This document shows positions 17,979 to 27,159 of a stretch of 64,000 nt of DNA, in pieces (position 1 is the stretch's first letter; each line of letters opens with the position of its first letter). The notes under the pieces were generated by a model, which saw nothing but the letters and a program-made list of their open reading frames with translations, was not told the DNA's origin and searched no databases. The position numbers and the translations under genes are program-made. Source of the stretch: Ectobacillus polymachus (GTDB taxonomy: Bacteria > Bacillota > Bacilli > Bacillales > Bacillaceae_G); assembly GCF_048159605.1 (NCBI RefSeq), contig NZ_JBLREB010000001.1, forward strand, positions 992,001 through 1,056,000, in the 5' to 3' direction.

Positions 17979-18893
17979 CTACAGTAACTTCAAATCTATG
18001 TTTCGAAGAGGTGGTAATTTATTACAATCAAATCGTTTTAACCAGAAATTCAATAAACCATTGTTTAACCCTTCAATAGTTATAAACCCACCTAAATATC
18101 CATTTTCTTTTAATACTGGCTCTAAATCAGAAATCATTTCTTTGTATCTTTCTCCACCACCGAAGGCAGAGGTATACCATTTTGGTTCGATTCCTAACTC
18201 TTTCTTTATAAAATCCCCACACGGTTCAATTTCACTTTTATAAAAATTTAAAGGGTTACCACAATACGGTCTATGGTTCACACCATGGACACCGATAGTC
18301 ATTCCAGCTTGCTTCATAACTAAAAATTCCTGTTTAGTTATATAAAACTCATCTATAAAATTTTGAACGGACCTAATTTTCGAAATAACCCTTTTCTCTA
18401 AAAATTTCCGACTTGTCTCTTCATCTAGCAAAAAATTTAGAATATATTTATTATATCTACGCAATTTGTCTTGTTCATAACTATAGATGGTACTTATCTT
18501 ATCTATTTCTTTTATATTAAATTCTTTATTTAAATCATTCCAAATTTCTTTGTCTGAATACTCAGATAAAACCACTTGAACTAAATGAAAAATTGGAATA
18601 ACTCCATTTACGATTGGTCCTGACAAGACAGTGAAATACGCCGGTAACCCTTTCCTCTTTAAAATTTCATAAGCAATTGTATATTGGTCTTTGGTAGCAT
18701 CATCAAATGTTAATACGCATTTTGGTTTACTACTTATTTTATTTAAATCATTAGGACCAACAATCTCATAATGCTTGGATAATATATCTAATTGAACTTC
18801 AAATGTATCTGGAACTAATGGTTGTATCCCATTCCAACCTCTTCGGTTTCTTACATAATGATACATTACTGCAATATCTCCCACTCTTAACAC
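17979..18893 (-). CDS. Polysaccharide deacetylase family protein
   Basis: A 304-residue NodB-type (CE4) protein. It shows MYHYVRNRRGWNGI near the start, the metal and base motif LTFDDATKDQ (about residues 60-69) and HGVNHRPY (His-x3-His, about 197-204). There is no signal peptide, so it may act inside the cell on a lipid-linked or nucleotide sugar rather than on cell wall. A central helical insertion (about 105-180) is typical of capsule-locus members. GTG 18893 is taken as start; ATG at 18866 behind GGGAG is possible. AT-rich compared with its neighbours. It lies between the propeller gene and the IS-like remnant. Confidence 0.75.
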   Translation of the reverse strand: MLRVGDIAVMYHYVRNRRGWNGIQPLVPDTFEVQLDILSKHYEIVGPNDLNKISSKPKCVLTFDDATKDQYTIAYEILKRKGLPAYFTVLSGPIVNGVIPIFHLVQVVLSEYSDKEIWNDLNKEFNIKEIDKISTIYSYEQDKLRRYNKYILNFLLDEETSRKFLEKRVISKIRSVQNFIDEFYITKQEFLVMKQAGMTIGVHGVNHRPYCGNPLNFYKSEIEPCGDFIKKELGIEPKWYTSAFGGGERYKEMISDLEPVLKENGYLGGFITIEGLNNGLLNFWLKRFDCNKLPPLRNIDLKLL

Positions 18894-19144
18894 ACCTAAT
18901 AAAATAATATTTATGAATCTATACTTAGTCTATTCTGAATTGTAATTCCATACTGATTTATTATAAAAATATTATCTCCACACATCATTTTTCAACTATT
19001 CGTACAACTTCAATGACGACGGTTCAGAATCTGTAAATACTCCCCCTGATATAAAAGTGAATTCTTACTCGCGATAATTGAAAGCATGGAACAATAAACA
19101 GTATCTCTTTGCGCTTCTATATTACTGTAATCTGGCGGAATCAC

Positions 19145-20251
19145 TCAAACTGTAGGCGGTAATGTAATCGGTGTGATAGCGATCCCCCTAGGTGCTACTT
19201 CAACCAAAATGGGAGAACCGACGACTGTGTTTGTGGTCGTATTGATGACGAAGACCCTATCAATATTACCATTCGTTACATAAGCCCGATTACCATCGGG
19301 TGTGATCGCGATCCCCTGAGGACTGGATCCAACCGAAATCGGAGAACCAATGACGGTGTTTGTGGACGTATTGATGACGGAGACTGTATTATCTACACCA
19401 TTCGTTACATAAGCCCGGGTACCATCGGGTGTAATGGCAATCGCATTAGGATTTGTTCCAACCGAAATCGGAGAACCAATGACGGTGTTTGTGGTCGTAT
19501 TGATGACGGAGACCGTATTATCATCAGCATTCGTTACATAAGCCCTGGTACCGTCGGGTGTAATGGCGATCGCATTAGGATTTGTTCCAACCGAAATCGG
19601 AGACCCGATAACGGTGTTCGATGGAAGAAAAATGACGGAGACCGTATTATCACCAACATTCGTTACATAAGCCCGGAGACCATCAGGTGTGATCGCTATC
19701 CCCTGAGGACTGGATCCAACCGAAATCGGAGACCCGATGACGGTGTTTGTGGTCGTATTGATGACGGAGACCGTCTTATCACCAGAATTCGTAACATAAG
19801 CCTGGAGACCATTAAGTGTGATGGCGATCTCCTGAGGACTTGTTCCAACCGAAATCGGAGACCCGATGACGGTGTTTGTGGTCGTATTGATGACGGAGAC
19901 CGTCTTATCAAAAATATTCGTAACATATGCCCGGAGACCATCAGGCGTGATCGCTATCCCCTGAGGAATAGATCCAACGGAAATCGGAGACCCGATGACG
20001 GTGTTTGTAGTCGTATTGATGACAGAGACCGTATCAGAATGAGAATTTGCAACATAGGCAAAAGGAATGACGGTAAACGAAACAATATTATCAATCGCCA
20101 CCTCCGTTGTCCCATTGTCATTAGTGATAACCACTGTCCTATTACCTGAATCAATCCGAGATAGCAGACCTTCAACCCTGTCGCTTGATACGAGAAGTAA
20201 AGATAAGGTTCTATTCTTAAATCTTTGTAAATCCGTTAATAAATTGGACAA
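19145..20251 (-). CDS. YVTN-family seven-repeat beta-propeller protein
   Basis: A 368-residue protein. Residues 1-62 form a small domain (RTLSLLLVSSDRVEGLLSRI, then NRTVVITNDNGTTEVAIDNI) that looks like a small beta-barrel similar to spore-coat DUF2642 domains. Residues 65-358 are seven 42-residue repeats of the form AYVTNxxDxTVSVINTTTNT, then VIGSPISVG..P..IAITPDG, exactly one closed propeller. No signal peptide is seen. The start is TTG behind AGGGATG. YVTN propellers are usually extracellular or spore-surface proteins; the link to the surrounding sugar genes is unclear. Confidence 0.8.
   Translation of the reverse strand: MSNLLTDLQRFKNRTLSLLLVSSDRVEGLLSRIDSGNRTVVITNDNGTTEVAIDNIVSFTVIPFAYVANSHSDTVSVINTTTNTVIGSPISVGSIPQGIAITPDGLRAYVTNIFDKTVSVINTTTNTVIGSPISVGTSPQEIAITLNGLQAYVTNSGDKTVSVINTTTNTVIGSPISVGSSPQGIAITPDGLRAYVTNVGDNTVSVIFLPSNTVIGSPISVGTNPNAIAITPDGTRAYVTNADDNTVSVINTTTNTVIGSPISVGTNPNAIAITPDGTRAYVTNGVDNTVSVINTSTNTVIGSPISVGSSPQGIAITPDGNRAYVTNGNIDRVFVINTTTNTVVGSPILVEVAPRGIAITPITLPPTV
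19178..20059. repeat. Seven tandem 126-bp repeats inside the propeller gene
   Basis: Near-identical in-frame units, each coding 42 residues; several adjacent units differ at only a few bases, including a shared segment coding SVINTTTNTVIGSPISVG. Unit 4 carries a distinct VIFLPSN. High nucleotide identity suggests recent expansion or gene conversion. Confidence 0.9.
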
Positions 20252-20454
20252 AATACATCCCTATCCTTTCGATTATTGTAGGGATTCAACGAAAATAACT
20301 AGGAGTGAATATGATAAACCCCTCATTTATACTATGATCGAGTATTCAAACACGTATAAACGAATGATAGGGACTAACTTCACTATTTTTGAGACTATTT
20401 CTATTTATTATGAGTTATTCCGGTTGTAAAACAGGATGTCTTTGCACCTCTATA

Positions 20455-21114
20455 TTATGGCTTATGAACCTTAATCACCTTTGCTGGAACTCCTACTGCT
20501 GTACAATGCTCGGGTAAGGATTTCGTTACAACTGTACCAGCACCTACAACCGTATAACCTCCAATTTCAACCTTTGGAATAATAGCTGCCCCTGTTCCAA
20601 TATCTACTCCTTCATGCAAGATAACATTTCCAGAAATATTAGCTCCTGGAAGAATAGTTGCATAATCTTCAATGATTGAGTCGTGACCAATTGTTGAAGA
20701 TATATTTATAATAACGTGATTGTTGATTTTTATATTAGTAGTGATAACATTACCTGCACATATTATGCTGCCCGCCCCTATATACGTTCCATCTCCTATT
20801 ACTGCAGTAGGGTGAATTAAAGTTGCGAACTTAATCGTATTGTTTAATTGAATTGCTTTCTCGATAGTTGTTTTCTTCATATTTGGATTTCCGAAGGCAC
20901 ATACCACATATATATCATTATAATTATCGTTCTCTAATAAGCTTATGGGACCAATTACTGGAAACCCATTTCGAATCTCTCCATGACTCGATGGATAATC
21001 GTCAAAATATCCAATTAACTCCCACTCATAATTTGACTCATTAATATCTTTAATAAGTTGAGCGACTTCCCTACCAAATCCATTTGCACCCAAGATTACA
21101 ATTTGTTTTATCAT
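20455..21114 (-). CDS. Left-handed beta-helix sugar O/N-acetyltransferase (PglD/NeuD type)
   Basis: A 219-residue protein. The N-terminal Rossmann-like part has ILGANGFGREVAQLI (about residues 6-20) that binds the sugar nucleotide; the C-terminal hexapeptide-repeat domain (about 95-210) contains IHPTAVIGDGTYIGAGSIIC and ends VPAKVIKVHKP, with the likely catalytic His in STIGHDSII. It resembles PglD (UDP-4-amino-sugar N-acetyltransferase) and NeuD. The ATG at 21114 lies behind GAGG. It is the last gene of the nonulosonic-acid operon and gives the locus a second enzyme of this type beside 21923-22543. Confidence 0.85.
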   Translation of the reverse strand: MIKQIVILGANGFGREVAQLIKDINESNYEWELIGYFDDYPSSHGEIRNGFPVIGPISLLENDNYNDIYVVCAFGNPNMKKTTIEKAIQLNNTIKFATLIHPTAVIGDGTYIGAGSIICAGNVITTNIKINNHVIINISSTIGHDSIIEDYATILPGANISGNVILHEGVDIGTGAAIIPKVEIGGYTVVGAGTVVTKSLPEHCTAVGVPAKVIKVHKP

Positions 21115-21190
21115 AAGCAATCCTCGCAATTCTAATTAGTAAACACTATATGTGTTTGGTAACTTAATAACCAAATTCTATTACTAGGCT

Positions 21191-21892
21191 TCATTCTTTC
21201 TCAAAGTTTTGAGCAGCTTTTATTACAGTTGCTAAGCTAAAGTCCCACTCTGTATCAATATCTAATGAACGCTCCTTAGGCATAGGAAATCCAACCGTCT
21301 CTGATGATAACAGTGATTTCTTTTCTTGAAACCACTTGCACCTTGCTAAATAAATGGCTCCGTTTAAGGAATATACTTTTGGTAAATCCTGACGTCTTAC
21401 AGCTGTTTGATTCGAATCGATTATGTTTTTCAATTTTGCTTCTTCATCCATACAATACATCCAAAACGGGCTTTTTTCGGTTTCAGTTACGGATACGCAA
21501 GAATTGGCATTTTTCTTTATACAATATTCAATACATTGATCAATATCGTTTGCCAAACGGAATGGAGAAGTCGGTTGAAGTAAAATAAACCAATCATATT
21601 CATCAAGATGGTGAAGACAATGCAAGACAACCTCAACGCTTGACGATTCATCTAAAGCCAGTTCTTTGGGCCTTATAAAAGGGACTTCGCAACCATATTT
21701 TTTAGCCACTTCCATTATTTCTTTATTTTCCGAAGATAACACCATTCTATCAATATATTTGGATTTTTTAGCTTCTTCAATAGTCCAACTCAATAAAGGC
21801 TTACCTGCTAATAGTCGTATATTTTTACGTAGAATTCCCTTTGAACCGCCCCTTGCTGGTATAATCCCCAGTATGCGTTCCCCATTAATCAT
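21191..21892 (-). CDS. neuA: Acylneuraminate cytidylyltransferase (CMP-sialic/legionaminic acid synthetase)
   Basis: A 233-residue enzyme that activates a nonulosonic acid with CTP. The N-terminal nucleotide loop IIPARGGSKGILRKNI (about residues 10-25) is diagnostic; LLQPTSPFR (about 103-111) and DIDTEWDFSLA near the end complete the family pattern. NeuA (sialic), LegF (legionaminic) and PseF (pseudaminic) cannot be told apart safely by eye. AGGAGGGGG precedes the ATG. It follows neuD by 30 nt in the same transcript. Confidence 0.85.
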   Translation of the reverse strand: MINGERILGIIPARGGSKGILRKNIRLLAGKPLLSWTIEEAKKSKYIDRMVLSSENKEIMEVAKKYGCEVPFIRPKELALDESSSVEVVLHCLHHLDEYDWFILLQPTSPFRLANDIDQCIEYCIKKNANSCVSVTETEKSPFWMYCMDEEAKLKNIIDSNQTAVRRQDLPKVYSLNGAIYLARCKWFQEKKSLLSSETVGFPMPKERSLDIDTEWDFSLATVIKAAQNFEKE

Positions 21893-21922
21893 ATGCCCCC
21901 TCCTGAGATTGAATTTCTCCGG

Positions 21923-22543
21923 TCATACCTCCCTTGCTGGTACGCCAAGAACTTTTGCTCCTTTTCTTACGTGTTTATTCACAAGAGCCCCTGCCCCGAT
22001 TAATGCATCTTTTCCAATATGAATTTCTTGAATAACAGTTGCACCTGTTCCAATATGACAGCAACTTTCAACATGAACATTTCCTGATAAAGTAACACCT
22101 GGTGCGACATGAACATGTTTACCAATTATACAGTCATGGTCAACGGATGCTTTCGTATTGATGATTGAATTTGCTCCAATAACTGCGCCCGGTTGAATCA
22201 CCGTGCCTGCCATGATTTGAATACCTTCTTCTAATACAACATTTGATGCAATAATAGCTGAAGGGTGAATAATACTTTCAAAAGTATAACCTAATTTTTT
22301 GAATTTCTCATACACTTGTTCTCTAATCTTAGTTGATGCAACTGAACCTACTCCATTCACCAACTTGATTTCATCTGGTTTGTAATCTAAAACCTTCTTA
22401 TCATTTCCTAAAATGTTTCCTAAAGAATTTCTGACCGGGTTATCACCGATATAACCTAAAATGGATTGTTGCTTAAGATTCAAAATGTCTGTTAATACAA
22501 AAGCATGATCTCCGCACCCGATAATAATCAGTGGCTTATTCAT
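21923..22543 (-). CDS. neuD: NeuD-family acetyltransferase
   Basis: A 206-residue protein with an N-terminal Rossmann-like segment (PLIIIGCGDHAFVLTDIL) and a left-handed beta-helix of hexapeptide repeats (about residues 90-200) including SVDHDCIIGKHVHVAPG with the catalytic-type His. NeuD proteins O-acetylate sialic acid or N-acetylate precursors. The start codon overlaps the neuB stop (ATGA), so the two are translationally coupled, which points to the NeuB product or precursor as substrate. Confidence 0.85.
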   Translation of the reverse strand: MNKPLIIIGCGDHAFVLTDILNLKQQSILGYIGDNPVRNSLGNILGNDKKVLDYKPDEIKLVNGVGSVASTKIREQVYEKFKKLGYTFESIIHPSAIIASNVVLEEGIQIMAGTVIQPGAVIGANSIINTKASVDHDCIIGKHVHVAPGVTLSGNVHVESCCHIGTGATVIQEIHIGKDALIGAGALVNKHVRKGAKVLGVPAREV

Positions 22544-23619
22544 AAGAAAACCTGCTCATTTTTTTGATACGTTTTATTCGCTGTTTTCCCTAAATATCCC
22601 CAATACCAAAATGGTGAAACCCCATCTCCCGGTCTTTTTACAGTAAGGTTATCGCTTGAAAATGTTTCTCCTTTTTTTATTTGTTTAGAAGCTACAATAC
22701 TCTTTCGTATAACAGATTTGTTTTTCAGTTCAGATAAAGAAGGGATTTTAACCGATTGACCAAGAGAAGCTTCGACCTGACGAATGGCGGAAACCATCTC
22801 GGTAAAATCATCTGCATTAAGTGATGCCTTATGGTCAGGACCAGGTAGGTCACAATCCAATGTGATATGCTTTTCAATAACGACAGCTCCCTTTGCTACT
22901 GCGGCTATTGGAACGGCAATACCTTTCGTATGATCTGAATACCCAACAGGAAGGGCAAATGCCGTTCGTAACGTATCGATCACATTTAAGTTAACCTCAT
23001 CAAACGGAGCAGGATATTCGGTCGTGCAATGCAGTAACGTCACGTTAGCTTGTAAAAGTTTCTGTCCATCTTCACTACAAAACGCTTTTTCAAACGCTTC
23101 AATCGAAGGCGCTTCCTGGGGATCTGATTGATAACCAAAGGCCAGAACACCTAATGCTTTTTCGATATCTGCAATGGAACTCATCCCAGTGGATAAAAGA
23201 ATTGGTTTTCTCGTCTTTGCCATTTTCAGCAAAAGCGGAGCATTTGTAATTTCACCTGATGCAACTTTTAATTTAGGGACATGAAAGGTGTTGACTAACA
23301 AGTCAATACTTGGTTCATCAAACGGAGTAGATAGAAACTGGATGTTCGTCTTTTTACAATGCTCCATTAGTTCTTCATGCATTTTTTCGCTTAATTCTAA
23401 TTTTTTTATCATTTGGAATTGTGATTCGGCTGGGTCTGTATACTTCGTTTGGTAATTAGCTTTTGACGCCGTTTCCGTTACACATAAGTCTGTTATAAAC
23501 GTTTGAAATTTTATAGCATCCGCACCGGCTTTCGCCGCGACATCAATTAGTTTTTTCCCTAATTGAATGCTTCCATTATGATTAACTCCTGCTTCAGCTA
23601 TGATAAAGGTCTTACCCAT
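22540..23619 (-). CDS. neuB: N-acetylneuraminate synthase family (NeuB/LegI)
   Basis: A 359-residue nonulosonic-acid synthase that condenses phosphoenolpyruvate with ManNAc or a 2,4-diacetamido-6-deoxy hexose. Visible are IIAEAGVNHNGSIQLGKKLI near residue 6, DAIKFQTF, GYSDHT, IEKHITLD and a C-terminal SAF antifreeze-like domain (about 295-359) with KRPGDGVSPFWYWGYLGK. Length is as usual. It lies immediately after PIG-L (2) with no gap and overlaps neuD. Whether it makes sialic or legionaminic acid depends on the upstream epimerase. Confidence 0.9.
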   Translation of the reverse strand: MGKTFIIAEAGVNHNGSIQLGKKLIDVAAKAGADAIKFQTFITDLCVTETASKANYQTKYTDPAESQFQMIKKLELSEKMHEELMEHCKKTNIQFLSTPFDEPSIDLLVNTFHVPKLKVASGEITNAPLLLKMAKTRKPILLSTGMSSIADIEKALGVLAFGYQSDPQEAPSIEAFEKAFCSEDGQKLLQANVTLLHCTTEYPAPFDEVNLNVIDTLRTAFALPVGYSDHTKGIAVPIAAVAKGAVVIEKHITLDCDLPGPDHKASLNADDFTEMVSAIRQVEASLGQSVKIPSLSELKNKSVIRKSIVASKQIKKGETFSSDNLTVKRPGDGVSPFWYWGYLGKTANKTYQKNEQVFL

Positions 23620-24288
23620 TTAAATCACTTCCTTTATCAACATAAATCCTTCTGCAAACTGAAACCCGGAAGATGAACCCCGATAAGCAGATAGCGCCCT
23701 TATCGCTTCTTCACTTCTTGGGAATGGAAATTCTCCCATTTCACTCTGGAAAACCTTCATGATTTCAATTTTTCGATCAAGGAAACTTGTTATATCTACA
23801 TATACATTTGGGCTAAACTTTGTATGAGAAGGATTGATTCCTAATTCCGTTTCTGACAGTGTTTCATAGACGAGGATGCGTTTTATAAAAGGATAACGAA
23901 ACCATTTTGTACAAGACATCCCGCTCTCAAATACAAATTTATGATCGCTGTGAATGTCTCCAGGGTGTGGAAGATAGACGGTGTCAGGACGGATGTTATG
24001 AAACGTTTCTCCTATTTTTTGAACCATCTTTTTCATCGGCGCGGTATCTAATTGTGCTGTAGGAAAACCAAGTATAGAAACAGAGTCAAACCCATACAGA
24101 TCAGCAACTTGCGTCATTTCTAATTTTCTTTTATCAATTTGTTGTTGAGTAAAACCACCCTCAGTGGTTATTTCGGTAACAATTAACCAGTGGATGACAT
24201 CTCCGTCATTTTTATGTCTGAGTAAAGTTCCTCCGCACCCTAACGTTTCATCATCGGGGTGCGGGGCTATTACTAGAATTGTGCTCAT
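23620..24288 (-). CDS. PIG-L/LmbE family N-deacetylase (2)
   Basis: A 222-residue zinc deacetylase with APHPDDETLGCGGTLLRH (residues 8-25) and HPGDIHSDHKFV (about 105-116), both metal motifs intact. Its start overlaps the stop of the formyltransferase gene (ATGA) and its stop abuts neuB, so it belongs functionally to the nonulosonic-acid operon. Likely substrate: an acetamido group of the hexose precursor or of the finished acid. Coupling to a formyltransferase suggests deacetylation followed by N-formylation. It is clearly diverged from the copy at 15229-15909. Confidence 0.85.
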   Translation of the reverse strand: MSTILVIAPHPDDETLGCGGTLLRHKNDGDVIHWLIVTEITTEGGFTQQQIDKRKLEMTQVADLYGFDSVSILGFPTAQLDTAPMKKMVQKIGETFHNIRPDTVYLPHPGDIHSDHKFVFESGMSCTKWFRYPFIKRILVYETLSETELGINPSHTKFSPNVYVDITSFLDRKIEIMKVFQSEMGEFPFPRSEEAIRALSAYRGSSSGFQFAEGFMLIKEVI

Positions 24289-25190
24289 AAATAACTCCCT
24301 TCCTTAGGAAGATCATTAAATTCATGCTCAATAAGCTTTATTGCACCATCCCCACATTTAACGATTATAGTTGCATCATCTGATTTTAAAATTTTCCCAG
24401 GTTCTAAATTTTTTATTTTGGAAGTAAAGGCTGCGTCTTCTATTATATTAGCCTTCCATATTTTAACTTCCGTGTTATTATACATACAATGTGCGCCAAC
24501 GTAAGGATGCGTTAATGCTCTTACAAGATTATAGATTCCTTCAGCATTCATTCTCCAATCGATTTCACCATCTTTTATGGATCGCTTTCTCCAATGATTC
24601 ACATGTGAATTGTTTTGGGCCAATCTCAATAAAGTTCCGGCAGAAAGCTGCTTTGTAAACTCCGTTATTTGTTCCAGTGCTAAACCCTGTAATTTTTGAT
24701 ATAAAGTTCCTGCGTCATCTGTTTTATCAATCCTAACAAAACGTTGATTAATAATCTCTCCCGAATCTGCGCCTTCGTCCATAATGAAGAAAGTGGATGC
24801 TGTTTCTTCTAAACCAAGTGCAAGAGCCCATATAATTGGGTGCCTCCCCCTATTTTGAGGTAACGCTGCAGGATGATATCCTATTACTCCAAGTTTAGGA
24901 ATACTCAAAATCTCTTTCTTCAATAAATAGGACCAGCCAAAACAATAAATTACATCCGGTCTTTTTTCCTCTAACCATCTGGTCATAGGAAGTTGATTAT
25001 TCCCTTCAGCAATAAAGCAGGGTATATTGTGTTCATTTGCTAACGGTTCTAATGAACAAAAATCAGAATTGAATTTTGATTGTCTCCTTGTAATAACTCC
25101 TATCACCTCTATTGATGAACTTTGCATAGACAAGAGATGTTTTAGAACTTGATGACTATAATGAACACAACCAATTACAATTATTTTCAT
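24285..25190 (-). CDS. Formyltransferase family protein (Fmt-like N-formyltransferase)
   Basis: A 301-residue protein of the 10-formyl-tetrahydrofolate-dependent formyltransferase fold. It shows GYHPAALPQNRGRHPIIWAL (about residues 106-125), which has the Asn-x-x-His pair, and DEGADSGEII (the catalytic Asp region), followed by a C-terminal OB-like extension ending at residue 301. Sugar N-formyltransferases of this type act on 4-amino sugars or on nonulosonic acids. I chose ATG 25190 because GGAG lies 8 nt upstream and it overlaps the neuC stop (ATGA); ATG 25196 is too close to the box. Confidence 0.8.
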   Translation of the reverse strand: MKIIVIGCVHYSHQVLKHLLSMQSSSIEVIGVITRRQSKFNSDFCSLEPLANEHNIPCFIAEGNNQLPMTRWLEEKRPDVIYCFGWSYLLKKEILSIPKLGVIGYHPAALPQNRGRHPIIWALALGLEETASTFFIMDEGADSGEIINQRFVRIDKTDDAGTLYQKLQGLALEQITEFTKQLSAGTLLRLAQNNSHVNHWRKRSIKDGEIDWRMNAEGIYNLVRALTHPYVGAHCMYNNTEVKIWKANIIEDAAFTSKIKNLEPGKILKSDDATIIVKCGDGAIKLIEHEFNDLPKEGSYL

Positions 25191-26368
25191 TCGCATTGCT
25201 CCAGGTCATAAAATTTTTTCATCAGTACATCTTCAAGGGAGACTTCCTTCAAAACCCTTTTAATTTTTTGAGCAACTTTTCCAGTACCATATGGGGACGA
25301 TATATGTTTCAATTTTTGTTGAAAATCTTCTGATATTGCTTTTGTAATAGCTAAAATAATATCATCAGAATTCTCTTTACAATCGATGATTGATTCAGCT
25401 TTAAGTCTCCCCTTCTGACGGTCGCCTAAATTAACCGTTGGCTTTTGAAAAAAAGGAGCTTCAACCAATCCACTGGATGAATTCCCAATAACCACATCAG
25501 AGTGCCTGATAGCACTTAGATATCGTAATTGTCCCAGAGAGGTATAGGCTATTGATCGTTCAGGATTCTGCTGGACAAATTCATCAATCATTTGATTAAT
25601 AAGCCGACCCTCTGTATCAGAATTCGATTTCGTAAAAATAATCTGGGCATCTTTATAGGTATCTAGTGCTTTTAGAAGCTCTTTCATGGCGCCTAATGGC
25701 CCCATTTTATTTAATGTTACTGGATGGTAAGTAACAAGGAAAGTTTTTCTTCTTAATGGAAATTGAATAGCATTCTCAAATTCTTCTTTTTCCAATAGTT
25801 TCAAACGATGGATATTGTCGATGGCAGTTGCACCTACATTCCAGACTCGCTCAGGGTGTTCCCCTAGTTGAATAACCCTTTTTCGATAAGGTTCAGCCGC
25901 CACAAAATGGAGATGGGCCATTTTTGTCACCGAGTGCCTGATGGCTTCATCGATTAATCCCTCTGTGGTTTCTCCTCCATGTATATGGGCAATAGGGATT
26001 CTTGCTACCATCGCTGCCTGCGCAGCAGTTAATATTTCGTACCGATCACCTAACACGACAAGTAAATCTGGGCTTAACTGTTCAAATACCTCTGCAAACC
26101 CCATTGTTGCGACACCCATAGATTTAGCAATACCAACTGGTGTATCGCTCGAAAGAAGCATTTCAACTTTTCTATCAATCTTAAATCCATCCTTCTCGAT
26201 TTCTCGATAAGTCAAGCCAAATTCAGGTGATAAGTGCATACCCGTTACAACAATTTGCAGAGATAAATCAGGATCTTCATCAATTTCCTTCATTAGCCAA
26301 TATAACAATCCATATTCTGCTCTTGTACCCGTGACCACGCATATTTTTCTTTCATTCACAAACATCAC
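25187..26368 (-). CDS. neuC: UDP/GDP-sugar 2-epimerase, hydrolysing (NeuC/LegG)
   Basis: A 393-residue hydrolysing epimerase that releases ManNAc or the 2,4-diacetamido analogue from a nucleotide sugar. Motifs: VVTGTRAEYGLLYWLM (about residues 11-26), VLGDRYEILTAAQAAM, AHIHGGETTEGLIDEAIRH and VIGNSSSGLVEAPFF with the catalytic His/Asp/Glu set in place. First gene of the tight block neuC-formyltransferase-PIG-L-neuB-neuD-neuA. NeuC and LegG share these motifs, and PtmE/LegB-like genes in the same locus leave the GDP-route (LegG) open. Start codon among 26368, 26365 and 26359 is uncertain. Confidence 0.85.
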   Translation of the reverse strand: MMFVNERKICVVTGTRAEYGLLYWLMKEIDEDPDLSLQIVVTGMHLSPEFGLTYREIEKDGFKIDRKVEMLLSSDTPVGIAKSMGVATMGFAEVFEQLSPDLLVVLGDRYEILTAAQAAMVARIPIAHIHGGETTEGLIDEAIRHSVTKMAHLHFVAAEPYRKRVIQLGEHPERVWNVGATAIDNIHRLKLLEKEEFENAIQFPLRRKTFLVTYHPVTLNKMGPLGAMKELLKALDTYKDAQIIFTKSNSDTEGRLINQMIDEFVQQNPERSIAYTSLGQLRYLSAIRHSDVVIGNSSSGLVEAPFFQKPTVNLGDRQKGRLKAESIIDCKENSDDIILAITKAISEDFQQKLKHISSPYGTGKVAQKIKRVLKEVSLEDVLMKKFYDLEQCE

Positions 26369-26406
26369 CCGATTTTTAAAATATAAAGTTAAATATTCAC
26401 CTTATT

Positions 26407-27042
26407 TTATGAATGGATTTTATTCCCTATCACTGTTTTTTTTCGTAGTCTTTTTGGATCACCCAGCAAAAAAATAATCAATATAGAAATCATGATTCCT
26501 AAAGCAAAGGCGATGCTTATATTAAAGATAGGGTCAGGTTTTACCGGTGTACCATTACTTTGGGCTGCAGAAAGGAGTTGCACATTATTGGTTTTCATTA
26601 AGTCGTGAATATTATTTTGAAAATAATTAGCATAAGTATTGGCGATTAGAGCCGCTGTACTAGGTGATTCATTTTGGACGGTAATTTTAATTACTTGTGT
26701 ATCTTTTACATTCTCAAATTGCACCTTTTGATCAAGGTTCACATTATAACCTTTTTTAGCAACTTCACCCTCAACTCCATCCATAATACGCGGGCTTTTT
26801 AAAATTTCTATATACGTGCCGACTAATTTCAATTGCTGATCAAGGTTGATTAATTGCCCTCCGTTTTCATTATTCGTCTCATTTACTAAAATTTCTGCCT
26901 CCGCTTGATAGGTCGGTTTTATCACGTAATAGGTCACAGCTGCACTTGCTACAGTAAAAAGCAAAGTAATTAAGACAATAATCCACGAATATTTCCACAA
27001 CATTCGAGCGTAATCTTTAAAAACAATTGTCTTATCTTCCAT
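26407..27042 (-). CDS. Wzz/YveK-type chain-length or export co-polymerase
   Basis: A 211-residue membrane protein with two helices (about residues 16-40 and 172-192) bracketing an extracytoplasmic domain, and a proline-rich PVKPDPIFNIS just before the second helix, as in Wzz/CapA/YveK proteins. It should regulate polymer length in Wzy-dependent synthesis. The start at 27042 (MEDKTIVFKDYARML) has AAAGGA upstream; the frame is open to 27117 but without a ribosome site. No tyrosine kinase gene (CapB/YveL) is found in the window, which is unusual. Confidence 0.85.
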   Translation of the reverse strand: MEDKTIVFKDYARMLWKYSWIIVLITLLFTVASAAVTYYVIKPTYQAEAEILVNETNNENGGQLINLDQQLKLVGTYIEILKSPRIMDGVEGEVAKKGYNVNLDQKVQFENVKDTQVIKITVQNESPSTAALIANTYANYFQNNIHDLMKTNNVQLLSAAQSNGTPVKPDPIFNISIAFALGIMISILIIFLLGDPKRLRKKTVIGNKIHS

Positions 27043-27159
27043 TTTAGAAATCCTTTCTTTTCTTTTTTTCTTTATCAACTTATGCATTTTCAAAATCGAT
27101 TGATACTTTAACCTCACTCGTTTTAGATCAGATTCTTCTTTTTACCCTTTAGGATGAGT

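Noticed and set aside
19178..20059. Regularly spaced repeats that might be read as a CRISPR array
   Set aside because: The units are 126 bp, contiguous without spacers, and translate in frame as 42-residue propeller blades.
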